This document shows positions 17,292-25,740 of a stretch of DNA of 48,686 nt, in pieces. Positions within the stretch are counted from its first letter, which is position 1. Each line of letters starts with the position of its first letter. Made by a program: the position numbers and the translations under genes. The notes beneath the pieces are model-generated. The model made no database searches and was not told the origin of the DNA. It saw nothing but the letters and a program-made list of their open reading frames with translations. Source of the stretch: Longimicrobiales bacterium. Lineage in GTDB: Bacteria; Gemmatimonadota; Gemmatimonadetes; Longimicrobiales; RSA9. The stretch spans positions 1 to 48,686 of the forward strand of contig DATHUY010000137.1 of NCBI GenBank assembly GCA_035461765.1, written 5' to 3'.

Positions 17292-17689
17292 TCGTCCTCC
17301 TTCAGCCGGTCCTGGAGCAGCCGCTTCATCCGCTCCAGCTCCGCGCGCGACAGCCCGCGGTCCGATACCAGCTGCGCGACCAGCATCTCGGCCGAGCCGT
17401 GAAACATCATCTCCCTGATCCGCGCGAGCGCGCTCCCTCCCGCCTCCTCCGGGGCGATCAGCGGGTGATACCGGTACGCCCGGCCCTCCGCCTCGTGTCG
17501 CACGAAGCCCTTCCCCTCGAGCGTCTGCAGCACCGACAGAACGGTCGTGTACGCCAGCGTCTCGCCCAGCGCGTCGCGGACTTCGGTGACCGTACCCGAT
17601 CCCGCCCGCCACAGGATACTCATCACGTCCAGCTCACGGTCGGTAAACAGAAATTCGCTCACGGCTTCGCAGGTGCGGGTGGATGACAC
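17288..17689 (-). CDS. blaI: BlaI/MecI/CopY-family winged-helix repressor
   Basis: Dimeric DNA-binding repressor that is inactivated by proteolysis triggered by the M56 partner. The 133-residue product has the usual N-terminal winged helix: LFTDRELDVMSILWRAGSGT, then VTEVRDAL, then the recognition part AYTTVLSVLQTLEGKGFV. A wing (EGRAYRYHPL) and a C-terminal dimerisation helix region (to residue 133) follow. It is the first gene of the pair and overlaps the M56 gene by 4 bases. A promoter and dyad lie 24-53 bases upstream. Auto-repression plus control of the divergent serine hydrolase would match bla/mec loci. Confidence 0.93.
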   Translation of the reverse strand: MSSTRTCEAVSEFLFTDRELDVMSILWRAGSGTVTEVRDALGETLAYTTVLSVLQTLEGKGFVRHEAEGRAYRYHPLIAPEEAGGSALARIREMMFHGSAEMLVAQLVSDRGLSRAELERMKRLLQDRLKEDE

Positions 17690-17712
17690 GAATGGGGATC
17701 TTGTCTACGGCC

Positions 17713-17741
17713 AATATAGTACTAGGGTTCCAGTACATCAA
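17713..17741 (-). promoter_or_regulatory. blaI promoter with dyad operator in its spacer
   Basis: Minus strand TTGATG (17741-17736), 17 bases, TATATT (17718-17713), a near-consensus sigma-70 promoter about 24 bases before the blaI ATG. An inverted repeat GTACT-N8-AGTAC occupies 17719-17736, almost exactly the spacer. A repressor bound there would block this promoter; the same site lies 126 bases before the divergent hydrolase gene. Promoter and dyad are seen directly; binding by BlaI is inferred. Confidence 0.6.
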
Positions 17742-17861
17742 GGCCGCTGTGGCTGCCCGGGGCATCCAGCCGGATAAGACGGGCTGCCGTTACGTCATTC
17801 CTGCTCTATTATCGCTGAGGGCGCGCACGAATACGGCGTGGGATTACGAGGGCGTGAAGCG

Positions 17862-19124
17862 ATGATATCGAGGCACCGGGCAGGGTTGATCGTTCCGCTG
17901 ATGGTCGCGCAGGTCTCGTGCGTTACCACGCCCGAAGGCGAGGTGGCCGATAGCAACGGCCTGTCGCCCGCGGGTGCCGCGTCGATCACATCGCTCCTTG
18001 ATGGATACGTGGAGGACGGAAAACTGGCCGGTGTCGTAGCGGTCGTGGCGCAGCACGGCCAGGTGGTGTACGCGCAATCGGCTGGCTGGATGGACCTGGA
18101 GCAGCAGATACCCATGCAGGAGGACGCGATCTTCAGGATCTACTCGATGACCAAGCCTGTGGTCGCGGCCGGGGTTCTGAAACTGGTCGAGCAGCGGATG
18201 ATCGCCCTCGAGGATCCGGTCGCGAAGTACATCCCGGCGTTTTCAGGCGTCAGGGTACATGTCGGAGGGAGCGCGGACGCGCCCGTTCTACAGGATCCCG
18301 ACAGCGTCATGAGGATACGACACCTGCTGACGCACACCGCGGGTCTTGGCTACGGACTGCACGAGACGCCCGTCGACACTCTTTACCGGCGCGCTGCACT
18401 GTTCGACCCCGTCCGAACGGTGGAGGAGTTCGCCGACAGCATCGCGCGGCTGCCGCTGTACTTCACACCCGGCACGCGGTTCAACTACAGTGCCGCGATC
18501 GATGTGGCGGGACGGGTGATCGAGGTAGCATCCGGGCTGCCGCTCGACCGCTTCCTGTATGAGGAGATCTTCCTGCCGCTCCGCATGGGGGACACATCCT
18601 TCCGGATCCGCGCCGACATGCGCGGACGCGTCGCGGTGCTCTACGCACTGGGCGAGGATGGCCGGCTGGGAGAGGTGACGGACGGACTGCTGGCGATGTA
18701 TGAGCCCGACGCACGCTTCTTCTGGGGCGGTGGTGGACTGTTGTCGACGACGCGCGACTATCTGCGGTTCGCCCAGATGCTCCTGAACGGTGGACATCTG
18801 GATGGAGTGCGCATCCTTGCCGATTCGAGTGTCGCCCTGATGATGCGCAATCATCTGCCGCCGACGCTCACGCCGCTGACGGGACCACCGCTCATGGATG
18901 GAGGTTATGGGTATGGTCTCGGCGGAGCCGTCCTCGTGGACACGGCGCGTGCCCAGCTGCCTGGCCCGTCCGGGATCTATCGCTGGTCGGGCTATGTCGG
19001 GACCTATTTCTGGATCGATCCCGTGAACGAGGTGATCGCAATGGTATGGACCCAGCTCACGCCGGGCAGGATGTGGCCGCTCGAGGAGGAGTTCCAGCGC
19101 GTCGTGTACGGTGCGTTGCGGTGA
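17862..19124 (+). CDS. Serine beta-lactamase-fold hydrolase (class C / EstB-like)
   Basis: Secreted or lipid-anchored penicillin-binding-protein-like hydrolase; members are beta-lactamases, DD-peptidases or esterases. The 420-residue product starts with a hydrophobic signal ending near VAQVSC, a poor lipobox. The nucleophile motif SxxK is SMTK (about residue 96) in FRIYSMTKPV. The second motif is the tyrosine in TRFNYSAA. The third-motif region reads YRWSGYVGTYFWIDP, with W-S-G where H/K-x-G is usual, which is typical of esterase-like relatives. The ATG at 17862 has GAGGG upstream. It is divergent from blaI-blaR1, the classical arrangement for a regulated beta-lactamase. Family is sure; true beta-lactamase activity is uncertain. 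Confidence 0.85.
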   Translation: MISRHRAGLIVPLMVAQVSCVTTPEGEVADSNGLSPAGAASITSLLDGYVEDGKLAGVVAVVAQHGQVVYAQSAGWMDLEQQIPMQEDAIFRIYSMTKPVVAAGVLKLVEQRMIALEDPVAKYIPAFSGVRVHVGGSADAPVLQDPDSVMRIRHLLTHTAGLGYGLHETPVDTLYRRAALFDPVRTVEEFADSIARLPLYFTPGTRFNYSAAIDVAGRVIEVASGLPLDRFLYEEIFLPLRMGDTSFRIRADMRGRVAVLYALGEDGRLGEVTDGLLAMYEPDARFFWGGGGLLSTTRDYLRFAQMLLNGGHLDGVRILADSSVALMMRNHLPPTLTPLTGPPLMDGGYGYGLGGAVLVDTARAQLPGPSGIYRWSGYVGTYFWIDPVNEVIAMVWTQLTPGRMWPLEEEFQRVVYGALR

Positions 19125-19129
19125 GCGAA

Positions 19130-19148
19130 TGTAGGGCAGTCCCCTACA
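19130..19148 (+). terminator. Hairpin after the serine hydrolase gene
   Basis: TGTAGGG-CAGTC-CCCTACA, a 7-pair perfect stem 5 bases after the stop codon. No T-run follows, so termination is plausible but not certain. Confidence 0.4.
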
Positions 19149-19242
19149 CGACTGTATCCGTCTGCCTCTCATCAGGTGGCGCTGGACCCGCAATGATAAG
19201 GGGATGCCGGGAGCCGGCAGCCCTCACCCTGCGGAGGCCTCC

Positions 19243-21276
19243 ATGATCCATCGTTCGTTCTTCCCCGGCCTGCTGGCTGCCGGACTTCTGCTTGCGCTCC
19301 CCGGCGCGCCGCTCAGTGCGCAGTCAGGTCAGGCGCCGGAGCGCGCTGTTCGCCGTGACCTGCCGCTGACGAATTCCATACGCAAAGCGCTGGAAGCAGG
19401 CACCCGCGACTCGACGGGGAGGCCAGGTTCGAATTACTGGCAGATGCGAGCGGACTACTCGATCCGGACGCGCCTCGACCCGGCGACATCGACGGTGACG
19501 GGCAGCGAGCGCATCGTGATTCACAACACCAGTCCCGACTCGCTTCCGTTCATCGTGCTGCGGCTGGACCAGAACATCTTCAACGCGAATGTAGCGCGGG
19601 CCGAACGGGTGCCTGAGATCACCGGCGGCATGACCATCACGAGGATGACACTGGATGGCGCGGAGGTCGCAGCCGGCGCGGCGGCCGGCGGACGCGGTGC
19701 AGGCCGACGTGCCGAGCCCCCGACCGTCCCGACCGCCACCGGTCTGGATCAGACGGTCGCTCGCATCATGCTACCCACGCCCGTGGCGCCGGGAGCGCGG
19801 GCGACACTCGATATCGACTGGAGCTTCCGTGTGCCCAGGGTCGAGGGCGGCCGCGGACTGCGCATGGGCGCATGGCCCGACTCTCTGTTCCAGGTCGCGC
19901 AGTGGTATCCGCGTGTGGCGAAATACGACGATCTGCGAGGCTGGGACACGGAGCCGTATCTGGGGCCATCGGAGTTCTACAACAATTTCGGCAGCTTCGA
20001 CGTGTGGATCGACGTTCCCGCCGGCTGGATCGTGGGAGCCACGGGCGTATTGCAGAATCCGGATGAGGTCCTGACGCCGGAAGCGCGCGCGAGGCTGGCG
20101 CGGGTCCTCGAGTCGGACGAGACGATTACGATCGTCGGTGCCGATGAGCGTGGGCCGGGGAATGCCACCGCAGCGGGCACACGGCTGGTATGGCACTTCG
20201 CGGCAGACACGGTGAACGACTTCGCATGGGCAGCATCCGACCACTACATCTGGGATGCAACCCGGGCCACGATCGAGGGACTCGGTCCGATCCCGATCCA
20301 CATGCTCTATACGCCGGGTCGGGCGCAGTCATGGGAGCGCGCGCCCGGTATCCTGCGGCACGCGCTGGAGTTCTATTCCGAGCTGTGGATGCCGTATGCA
20401 TTTCCGCAGCTCACCATGGCGGACGGACCGGAAACCGGCATGGAGTATCCGATGTTCATCATGTCCGGCGTCGGCGCGGCGGACCATGAGGTCGGTCATG
20501 AATGGTGGCCGATGATGGTGGGTACCAACGAGACGTGGTACGGCTTCATGGACGAAGGATTCAACCAGTACATGAACCTCCTCTCCAATGCGCATCGTGC
20601 CGGTCGCGTTCCGTCGCTCGATGGCATGGGCCAGCGGTACGGCTCCATCAGCGGCAACGAGAACGAGGCTCCGCTGATGTGGAACGCGAACTACGGCGGG
20701 AGCATGTATTCGTTCCAGGCGTACTCGAAGGCGCCACTCATGCTCTCGATGCTGGGCGGAATCGTCGGTGACTCGGCGGTGTGGACGGCGATGAGCGACT
20801 ATGCCCACACGTGGCGCTTCAGGCATCCGTCGCCGTGGGACTATGCGTTCTTCATGAACGATGCGCTGGACCGCGACCTGTCCTGGTTCTGGAACTCATG
20901 GCTGTTCACGACGGACGCTGTCGACGGCTCGATCGCAGACGTCCGCACCACGGCCTCCGGCACGACCGTGGTCGTGCGTCAGGATGGCCAGATGCCATCG
21001 CCTGTCGTGTTGCGCGTGGATTTCGCGCCGGACGGTCCGGCGATCCGCATGATGCCGAACAGCACCCGGCTCGGGGAGACGAGCGCGATCGTGACGTGGC
21101 CTGCGGACGTCTGGTTCCCCGGGAGCCGGACGTTCACGGCGAATCTCGATTTCGGCGGCCGACTCATTGAGAGTGTCACGCTCGATCCGTTCGGTCGATT
21201 CCCGGATCGCGATGTCACCGACAACGTGTGGCCGCGGGCCGCGGCTGCGTCGACGGACGCGGCGGGAGTGAGGTAG
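19243..21276 (+). CDS. Secreted M1-family (gluzincin) metallopeptidase
   Basis: Zinc aminopeptidase-like enzyme, exported. The 677-residue product has a signal peptide (LLAAGLLLALPGAPLSAQ, cleavage about residue 27), then an M1-type N-terminal beta domain (about 65-340). The catalytic domain holds the substrate-exopeptidase loop TGMEYP (residues 398-403, in place of GAMEN), zinc motif HEVGHEWW (His415, Glu416, His419) and Glu438 in MDEGFNQY. A beta-rich C-terminal domain ends the protein. GGAGG lies 5 bases before the ATG at 19243; a small hairpin TGCCGG-GAG-CCGGCA sits 24 bases upstream of the start. The gene ends 6 bases before a large inverted-repeat element. The GxMEY variant is common in environmental M1-like proteins. 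Substrate unknown. Confidence 0.9.
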   Translation: MIHRSFFPGLLAAGLLLALPGAPLSAQSGQAPERAVRRDLPLTNSIRKALEAGTRDSTGRPGSNYWQMRADYSIRTRLDPATSTVTGSERIVIHNTSPDSLPFIVLRLDQNIFNANVARAERVPEITGGMTITRMTLDGAEVAAGAAAGGRGAGRRAEPPTVPTATGLDQTVARIMLPTPVAPGARATLDIDWSFRVPRVEGGRGLRMGAWPDSLFQVAQWYPRVAKYDDLRGWDTEPYLGPSEFYNNFGSFDVWIDVPAGWIVGATGVLQNPDEVLTPEARARLARVLESDETITIVGADERGPGNATAAGTRLVWHFAADTVNDFAWAASDHYIWDATRATIEGLGPIPIHMLYTPGRAQSWERAPGILRHALEFYSELWMPYAFPQLTMADGPETGMEYPMFIMSGVGAADHEVGHEWWPMMVGTNETWYGFMDEGFNQYMNLLSNAHRAGRVPSLDGMGQRYGSISGNENEAPLMWNANYGGSMYSFQAYSKAPLMLSMLGGIVGDSAVWTAMSDYAHTWRFRHPSPWDYAFFMNDALDRDLSWFWNSWLFTTDAVDGSIADVRTTASGTTVVVRQDGQMPSPVVLRVDFAPDGPAIRMMPNSTRLGETSAIVTWPADVWFPGSRTFTANLDFGGRLIESVTLDPFGRFPDRDVTDNVWPRAAAASTDAAGVR

Positions 21277-21282
21277 CGGGAG

Positions 21283-21471
21283 TCGGACGCGGAACCCATT
21301 CTGCAGATTGGCCGCGGGCGCCATGGCCGGGTCCCACCGGGACGGCGCCAGCGACCGGATGATCGGGCACCGTACCGCGCCGGCCGGCGGCGCCAGACGA
21401 AGAAGACCGTCCGGCCAGGAGGCGCCGGACGGTCTGGTTGGGTCAATCTGCAGAATGGGTTCCGCGTCCGA
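21283..21471. repeat. 189-bp element bounded by perfect 28-bp inverted repeats
   Basis: Bases 21283-21310 are the exact reverse complement of 21444-21471; both begin or end at the TCGGACGCGG end and contain CTGCAG. The 133-bp interior is GC-rich and holds a second perfect 12-bp hairpin. The element fills almost the whole gap between two convergent stop codons (21276 and 21475). There is no coding capacity and no clear target duplication. It could be a miniature transposable element, a REP-like repeat, or a very long bidirectional terminator. I saw no second copy in this window. Confidence 0.85.
21404..21435. terminator. Perfect 12-bp hairpin inside the inverted-repeat element
   Basis: AGACCGTCCGGC, 8-base loop, GCCGGACGGTCT, followed by GGTTGGGT. 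It would fold in transcripts of either strand and lies between convergent genes, so it is a good bidirectional terminator candidate despite the lack of a clean T-run. Confidence 0.5.
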
Positions 21472-21474
21472 ATG

Positions 21475-21861
21475 CTACCGGGCGCGCGCCGCGACGTCCC
21501 TGATCGCCTGCACCACCGCGGCATAATCGAGCGGTTTCGTGAACACCATGTCATGCGTGGCGGTCGCGTCCTCGACTTCCGTCCGCATGGCATGGGCCGT
21601 CACAGCAACGAACGGGATGTGTCGGATGGCCGGGTCCGAATGGATGGCCACACAGAGCGGTTCTCCACTCTCGAGGGGCAGCGGATGCTCGCCCACGATC
21701 ACGGCAGGGCGGAGCTGCCGGGCAGCCTTCAGGCCGGCAGCGGCCTCGGCGGCCTGTTCCACCTGATATCCGGCGTGCTCGAGGAACGCGGACAGGATGC
21801 GTCTCGCGTCGAGGTCCGGATCAACGACGAGCACCAGCTGAGTGTTCACTGAGCTATTCAT
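21475..21861 (-). CDS. Single-domain receiver protein with Asp-to-Glu phosphoacceptor
   Basis: Receiver (CheY-like) fold with no output domain, 128 residues. The N-terminal acidic site is VVDPD (Asp14, Asp16). The phosphoacceptor strand reads AVIVGEHPLPLESG: in normal receivers this is LLD-x-x-MP-x-x-DG, so Glu58 stands where the phosphorylated Asp should be. The signalling Thr (VAVTAHA) and the Lys (FTKPLD) are kept. Glu can mimic the phosphorylated state, so the protein may be permanently on or respond to something else. The ATG at 21861 is chosen because the receiver fold begins at once; the open frame continues upstream to 21975 without receiver-like sequence. No histidine kinase is adjacent. 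Confidence 0.8.
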   Translation of the reverse strand: MNSSVNTQLVLVVDPDLDARRILSAFLEHAGYQVEQAAEAAAGLKAARQLRPAVIVGEHPLPLESGEPLCVAIHSDPAIRHIPFVAVTAHAMRTEVEDATATHDMVFTKPLDYAAVVQAIRDVAARAR

Positions 21862-22033
21862 GCTGGACGGAAGCGTTCGGAATGGGTGCGCAGCGGCTGC
21901 AGCGTCATTGACGTCAAGTGTAACGACCTCTACGCCGAAATCATGTAGGGAAATTCCTGATTCGGGACGGATCACCGATCAGCCACATTTTGGAACGCGG
22001 CCGCCGACAGTCGCGTGCTCCGGAGCTCGACCG

Positions 22034-22039
22034 TATGAT
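22034..22039 (+). promoter_or_regulatory. -10 box for a leaderless ChaN-like transcript
   Basis: TATGAT ends 6 bases before the ATG at 22046, placing the expected transcript start at the ATG itself. There is no Shine-Dalgarno, and the -35 region is weak. Confidence 0.45.
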
Positions 22040-22045
22040 TAACTC

Positions 22046-23068
22046 ATGAATGTTCAAATGACGATCCTGACCGTGGCTGTGCTGCTCCTGCCCTCCACGA
22101 CGCAGGCACAGGTCGCAACACCGGCGGACACGGTTTATGCGCCGGGTGAGTACCGTGTCTATACGGGCTCCGGCGCGCGGGCCACCATCGACGACATCGT
22201 GCGGGCGATGGCATCGCAGCAGGTCGTGTTCATAGGTGAGACGCACGACGATCCAACGGGTCACATGCTCGAGCTCGAGTTGCTGCGACGCGCGACTGCG
22301 GCCTACGGTGACGCCGCTGCGGCGAAGCGGCCTGTGGCGCTCTCGCTCGAGTTCTTCGAGCGCGACGCACAGCTCCCGCTGGACGAATACCTCGCAGGTC
22401 TGATTCCGGAATCGACCTTCCGCACGGATGCCCGGCCGTGGCCTCGATACCAGAGCGACTACCGTCCCCTGGTGGAGTTCTCCCGGGAGCACGGGCTGCA
22501 CGTGATCGCGGCGAATGCGCCGCGCCGGTACGTGAGCATGGTCGCGCGCAACGGCCGCGAGGCGCTGAGCGGTGTCGGGGAGGAGGCCTTGCAGTTCCTG
22601 CCGCCTCTGCCCTTCCCCCCGGCCTCGGCGGCATACCGGGACCAGTGGATCTCGACCATCTCGGCCGTCATGGAGCTGGAGGGAATGAAGTGCGGCGTAC
22701 CTGTCGAGCACGCCGCCGCGCCGGCCGGATCGCATCAGAACATGGGCAATCAGCTGGACAGCCAGGTACTGTGGGATGCGGCCATGGCGCATTCCATTTC
22801 CCGGTATCTCGCCAGCGAACCGTCCGCCCTCGTACTGCACATGGTCGGCGGCTTTCACGTGGAGCGCGGTACGGGCACGCCGGAGCAGCTGGCGCATTAC
22901 ATGCCTGGCGCACGCTCGATGGTCGTGATGCTGCGCCCCGTCGACGACGTGGCGACGTTCGAGCCTGCGCCGCAGGGCGAATGGGGCGACTTCGTCATTC
23001 AGACCGACAGAGCGCGCACGCTCGAGGCCATCGAGTGCCGCCAGTTCCACGCTGAACGCGCGAAGTAG
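22046..23068 (+). CDS. ChaN-like haem-binding / PF04187 protein
   Basis: Members of this family include Campylobacter ChaN, an iron-regulated lipoprotein that binds haem; others look like metal-dependent hydrolases of the EreA/ChaN clan. The 340-residue product has a signal peptide (VAVLLLPSTTQAQ, cleavage about residue 22) but no lipobox Cys, so it is probably periplasmic. The family motif FIGETHDDPTGHMLELELL lies near residues 62-80. The mid part has LSLEFFERDAQLPLDEYLAG, and a late HMVGGFHVERG supplies two more histidines (about residues 271-277). It is divergent from the receiver gene and convergent with the permease gene 14 bases downstream. Confidence 0.85.
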   Translation: MNVQMTILTVAVLLLPSTTQAQVATPADTVYAPGEYRVYTGSGARATIDDIVRAMASQQVVFIGETHDDPTGHMLELELLRRATAAYGDAAAAKRPVALSLEFFERDAQLPLDEYLAGLIPESTFRTDARPWPRYQSDYRPLVEFSREHGLHVIAANAPRRYVSMVARNGREALSGVGEEALQFLPPLPFPPASAAYRDQWISTISAVMELEGMKCGVPVEHAAAPAGSHQNMGNQLDSQVLWDAAMAHSISRYLASEPSALVLHMVGGFHVERGTGTPEQLAHYMPGARSMVVMLRPVDDVATFEPAPQGEWGDFVIQTDRARTLEAIECRQFHAERAK

Positions 23069-23082
23069 AGATCGTTCGGCTT

Positions 23083-25740
23083 CTATTCCTGTCGCAGCGT
23101 TTCAATCGGATCGACGCGCGTCGCGGTTCGCGCAGGGATCGCGCTGGCGACCGCGGCCAGCAACGTGAAACTCACCATGGCCGCGGCGTACGTCGGCGGG
23201 TCGACGGGCGTCACCCCGTAGATGCGGCTCGCGAGGACGCGGGAGAGCGCGTATCCGCCGAGCACGCCGAGCGACACGCCGATGGCGACCAGCGTGAACG
23301 ATTGCCGTGCCACCATTCGGACAACCGTCGCTGCCTGCGCGCCGAGCGCCATTCGGATGCCGATCTCGCGACGGCGTCGCGCGACTCCGTAAGCTACAAC
23401 ACCATAGAGGCCGATCGCCGCGAGCGCGACAGCAAGTGCCGCGAACAGACCGAGCAGTCGCGCCAGCAGCCGCTCCTCGGCAATCGCGCGGCGAAACCCC
23501 GCGCCGAGCGACTCGGCGTGAAACAACGGGATGCCGGGATCGATGCGTTCCAGCGCGTCAGCGATTACTCGTTCGGTCTGCGCTGGTGGCAGTCTCGACC
23601 GGACGAGAACGTACCCGAGCGACATCCCCGCTGCACCGAGCGGCTGATACACGGCGGGCACGACATCGTCGCGCGCGTTCAGCCTTACATCTTCCGCGAC
23701 GCCGATGACGGGCTGCTGCGTCGTGCCGGTGAAGCCATGTACGTCGACGAGGCGGCCGACAGCTTCGCCATCGCCGAACAACGCCCGTGCGGTCGCGGCA
23801 CCGAGCACGACACCCCGGCCCGCCGCCGGAAGATCGTACTGCTCGGCCGTTGTGAAGGCGCGGCCCGCGACGATCCTGGTACCGAGTGTCGTGAAGTACT
23901 CCGCCGATACATCGAAGCTCGCAGCCACGACGGGCGCGTCGTCGCTGCCCGGTACGGAGAGCCGGGCAAGCATCCGATCGCCGGGTACCGGCAGGAACGA
24001 TGCGATGGTTGCAGACGTGATGCCCGGGAGCGCGGCCACATCTTCGAGTAGACGGCGGCGCAGCACACGCGCCGACTCGCTGTCGTGACCCTGTGGCGAG
24101 GGATCGTAGCCGTAGGCGAGCACGGCCTCCGGGTCGAGGCCGCGCTCGACCCCGCGAAGGTTCTGCACCGTACGTACGAGCAGCAGCGCTCCGACGAGCA
24201 GTGCCAGCGACGCGGCGACCTGCAGGACCGTCAGCGCACCACGCAGCCTGGCGCCATCCCCGCTTGCGGAGCGGCCGGTCGCGCTCATTGCATCCGTCAG
24301 CTTCATGCGCAGCGCCCCGAGTGCGGGCGCGAGCGTGAACAGAACGCCCGTAAACACCGCGCCGGAAAACGCGAACGTGATCACGCGCCAGTCGAGCGCA
24401 ATGCTGTCGATCGCCGGCAGCCCGGGGAGACCCTGTCCCTGGAACGCGACGCTCAGCGCCACAGCCACGACCACGCCGGCGGCGCCGCCCAGCAGCGACA
24501 GCAGCAGACCTTCCGCCATGTGCTGCTGCGCAAGCCGGGTACCCGACGCTCCGAGTGCGCGCCGCACTGCGGTCTCGCCGCGCCGGCTGACGCCGCGGAA
24601 CAGCAGCAGGTTGGCAACGTTCGCACACGCGATCAGAAGCAGCACTGCAACGATGCCGAACAACAGCCGGATCGTGCGCGTCGTCTCCGGCCGCACGCCC
24701 ACGGGCACGCCGATACCCGGATACACCGTCGGCAGGTTCTCGACGTAGTCCGCATTCACGTCAGGATACCGCTCGACGAGCGCTGCCATGATCGCGCGCA
24801 GCTGCTGCTCAGCATGCGCGGGCGTCGCGCGCGGAGCGAGCCGGCCGACCAGTTCGGTGAAAATGGACGCGCGACGGTCGGATGCATCGACAGGACGGTG
24901 CCACATGCGGCCGTACGCCGCAGGTGGCAGCCAGACGTCCGTCGCACTCGTCCGCTCCGTTCCGTGGAACCCGGCCGGCGCGACACCCACGATCGTATAG
25001 GACGCCGCGTTCAGGTGCAGCCTGTCACCTACCACGCCTTCCGCGCCGCCGAGACGCGACGACCGGAACCGCTCGCTGATCACGACGACGTCGCCGGCAG
25101 CGCCCGGAGCCCGCTCGGCAGCCGTGAACCACCGCCCTTCCCTCGGCTCCAGGCCGAGCACCTCGAAGTAGTCGCCCTCGACGATCGCGGCGTCGACTTC
25201 GAACGGCGCACCTTCCGAGGCGCGCGCCTGCATTGTCCGGGGTGTGTAGCCGGCCAGACCCGACAGCGCAGGCGCGCCCGCACGCAAATCTTCGATGTTG
25301 GCGTGCGAGATTCCCGTGATGAGGCCGCGCTCCGGCGAGAGCTGCACGACGACGAGTTCGTCCGGTGCACGTACGCCCGGCACGGGCCGGATCAGCAGCA
25401 CGTTCGCCAGCGAGAACACCGCCGTCGTGGCGCCAATGCCGATCGCCAGCGTAAGCACCGCGACCAGCGTGAAGCCCGGATTCCTCGCCAGACCTCGCGC
25501 GGCGAAACGAACATCGCGCCACGCGTTCTCGATCCAGGCAGCGCCCCGCGCATCCCGCGTTTCCTCGACCACGCGGTCGTAGCCACCGAAGGCGACGCGC
25601 GCCAGACGCCGCGCTTCGGCGGGCGCGACGCCGTCACGCTCGAGTCGCTTGCACTCCATGGCAATGTGAAATTCCAGCTCTTCATCGAGCTCGCTGTCAG
25701 AGGGCGCACGCGTCAACAGCTGCTTCAGGCGCATGATCAT
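23083..25740 (-). CDS. ADOP-family orphan duplicated FtsX/MacB-type permease (with N-terminal helical domain)
   Basis: Membrane protein with two MacB-like periplasmic core plus FtsX permease units in one 885-residue chain, the acidobacterial duplicated orphan permease type; these have no dedicated ATPase nearby. Residues 12-55 form a small helical module (SELDEELEFHIAMECKRLER, RRLARVAFGG) seen in the PadR-linked subtype. The first helix follows (NPGFTLVAVLTLAIGIGATT), then a core domain, three helices around 410-540, a second core domain and three C-terminal helices ending in PARTATRVDPIETLRQE. The start overlaps the padR stop as ATGA, so padR and the permease form one unit. Export substrate unknown. 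Confidence 0.9.
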   Translation of the reverse strand: MIMRLKQLLTRAPSDSELDEELEFHIAMECKRLERDGVAPAEARRLARVAFGGYDRVVEETRDARGAAWIENAWRDVRFAARGLARNPGFTLVAVLTLAIGIGATTAVFSLANVLLIRPVPGVRAPDELVVVQLSPERGLITGISHANIEDLRAGAPALSGLAGYTPRTMQARASEGAPFEVDAAIVEGDYFEVLGLEPREGRWFTAAERAPGAAGDVVVISERFRSSRLGGAEGVVGDRLHLNAASYTIVGVAPAGFHGTERTSATDVWLPPAAYGRMWHRPVDASDRRASIFTELVGRLAPRATPAHAEQQLRAIMAALVERYPDVNADYVENLPTVYPGIGVPVGVRPETTRTIRLLFGIVAVLLLIACANVANLLLFRGVSRRGETAVRRALGASGTRLAQQHMAEGLLLSLLGGAAGVVVAVALSVAFQGQGLPGLPAIDSIALDWRVITFAFSGAVFTGVLFTLAPALGALRMKLTDAMSATGRSASGDGARLRGALTVLQVAASLALLVGALLLVRTVQNLRGVERGLDPEAVLAYGYDPSPQGHDSESARVLRRRLLEDVAALPGITSATIASFLPVPGDRMLARLSVPGSDDAPVVAASFDVSAEYFTTLGTRIVAGRAFTTAEQYDLPAAGRGVVLGAATARALFGDGEAVGRLVDVHGFTGTTQQPVIGVAEDVRLNARDDVVPAVYQPLGAAGMSLGYVLVRSRLPPAQTERVIADALERIDPGIPLFHAESLGAGFRRAIAEERLLARLLGLFAALAVALAAIGLYGVVAYGVARRRREIGIRMALGAQAATVVRMVARQSFTLVAIGVSLGVLGGYALSRVLASRIYGVTPVDPPTYAAAMVSFTLLAAVASAIPARTATRVDPIETLRQE

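Noticed and set aside
17862-19124. Calling the serine hydrolase a true AmpC beta-lactamase
   Set aside because: The third motif is W-S-G rather than K-T-G and the sequence fits esterase-like relatives equally well; only the locus layout suggests beta-lactamase.
21908-21917. Palindrome TTGACGTCAA between the receiver and ChaN-like genes
   Set aside because: Ten bases only, no matching promoter spacing on either strand; not enough to call an operator.
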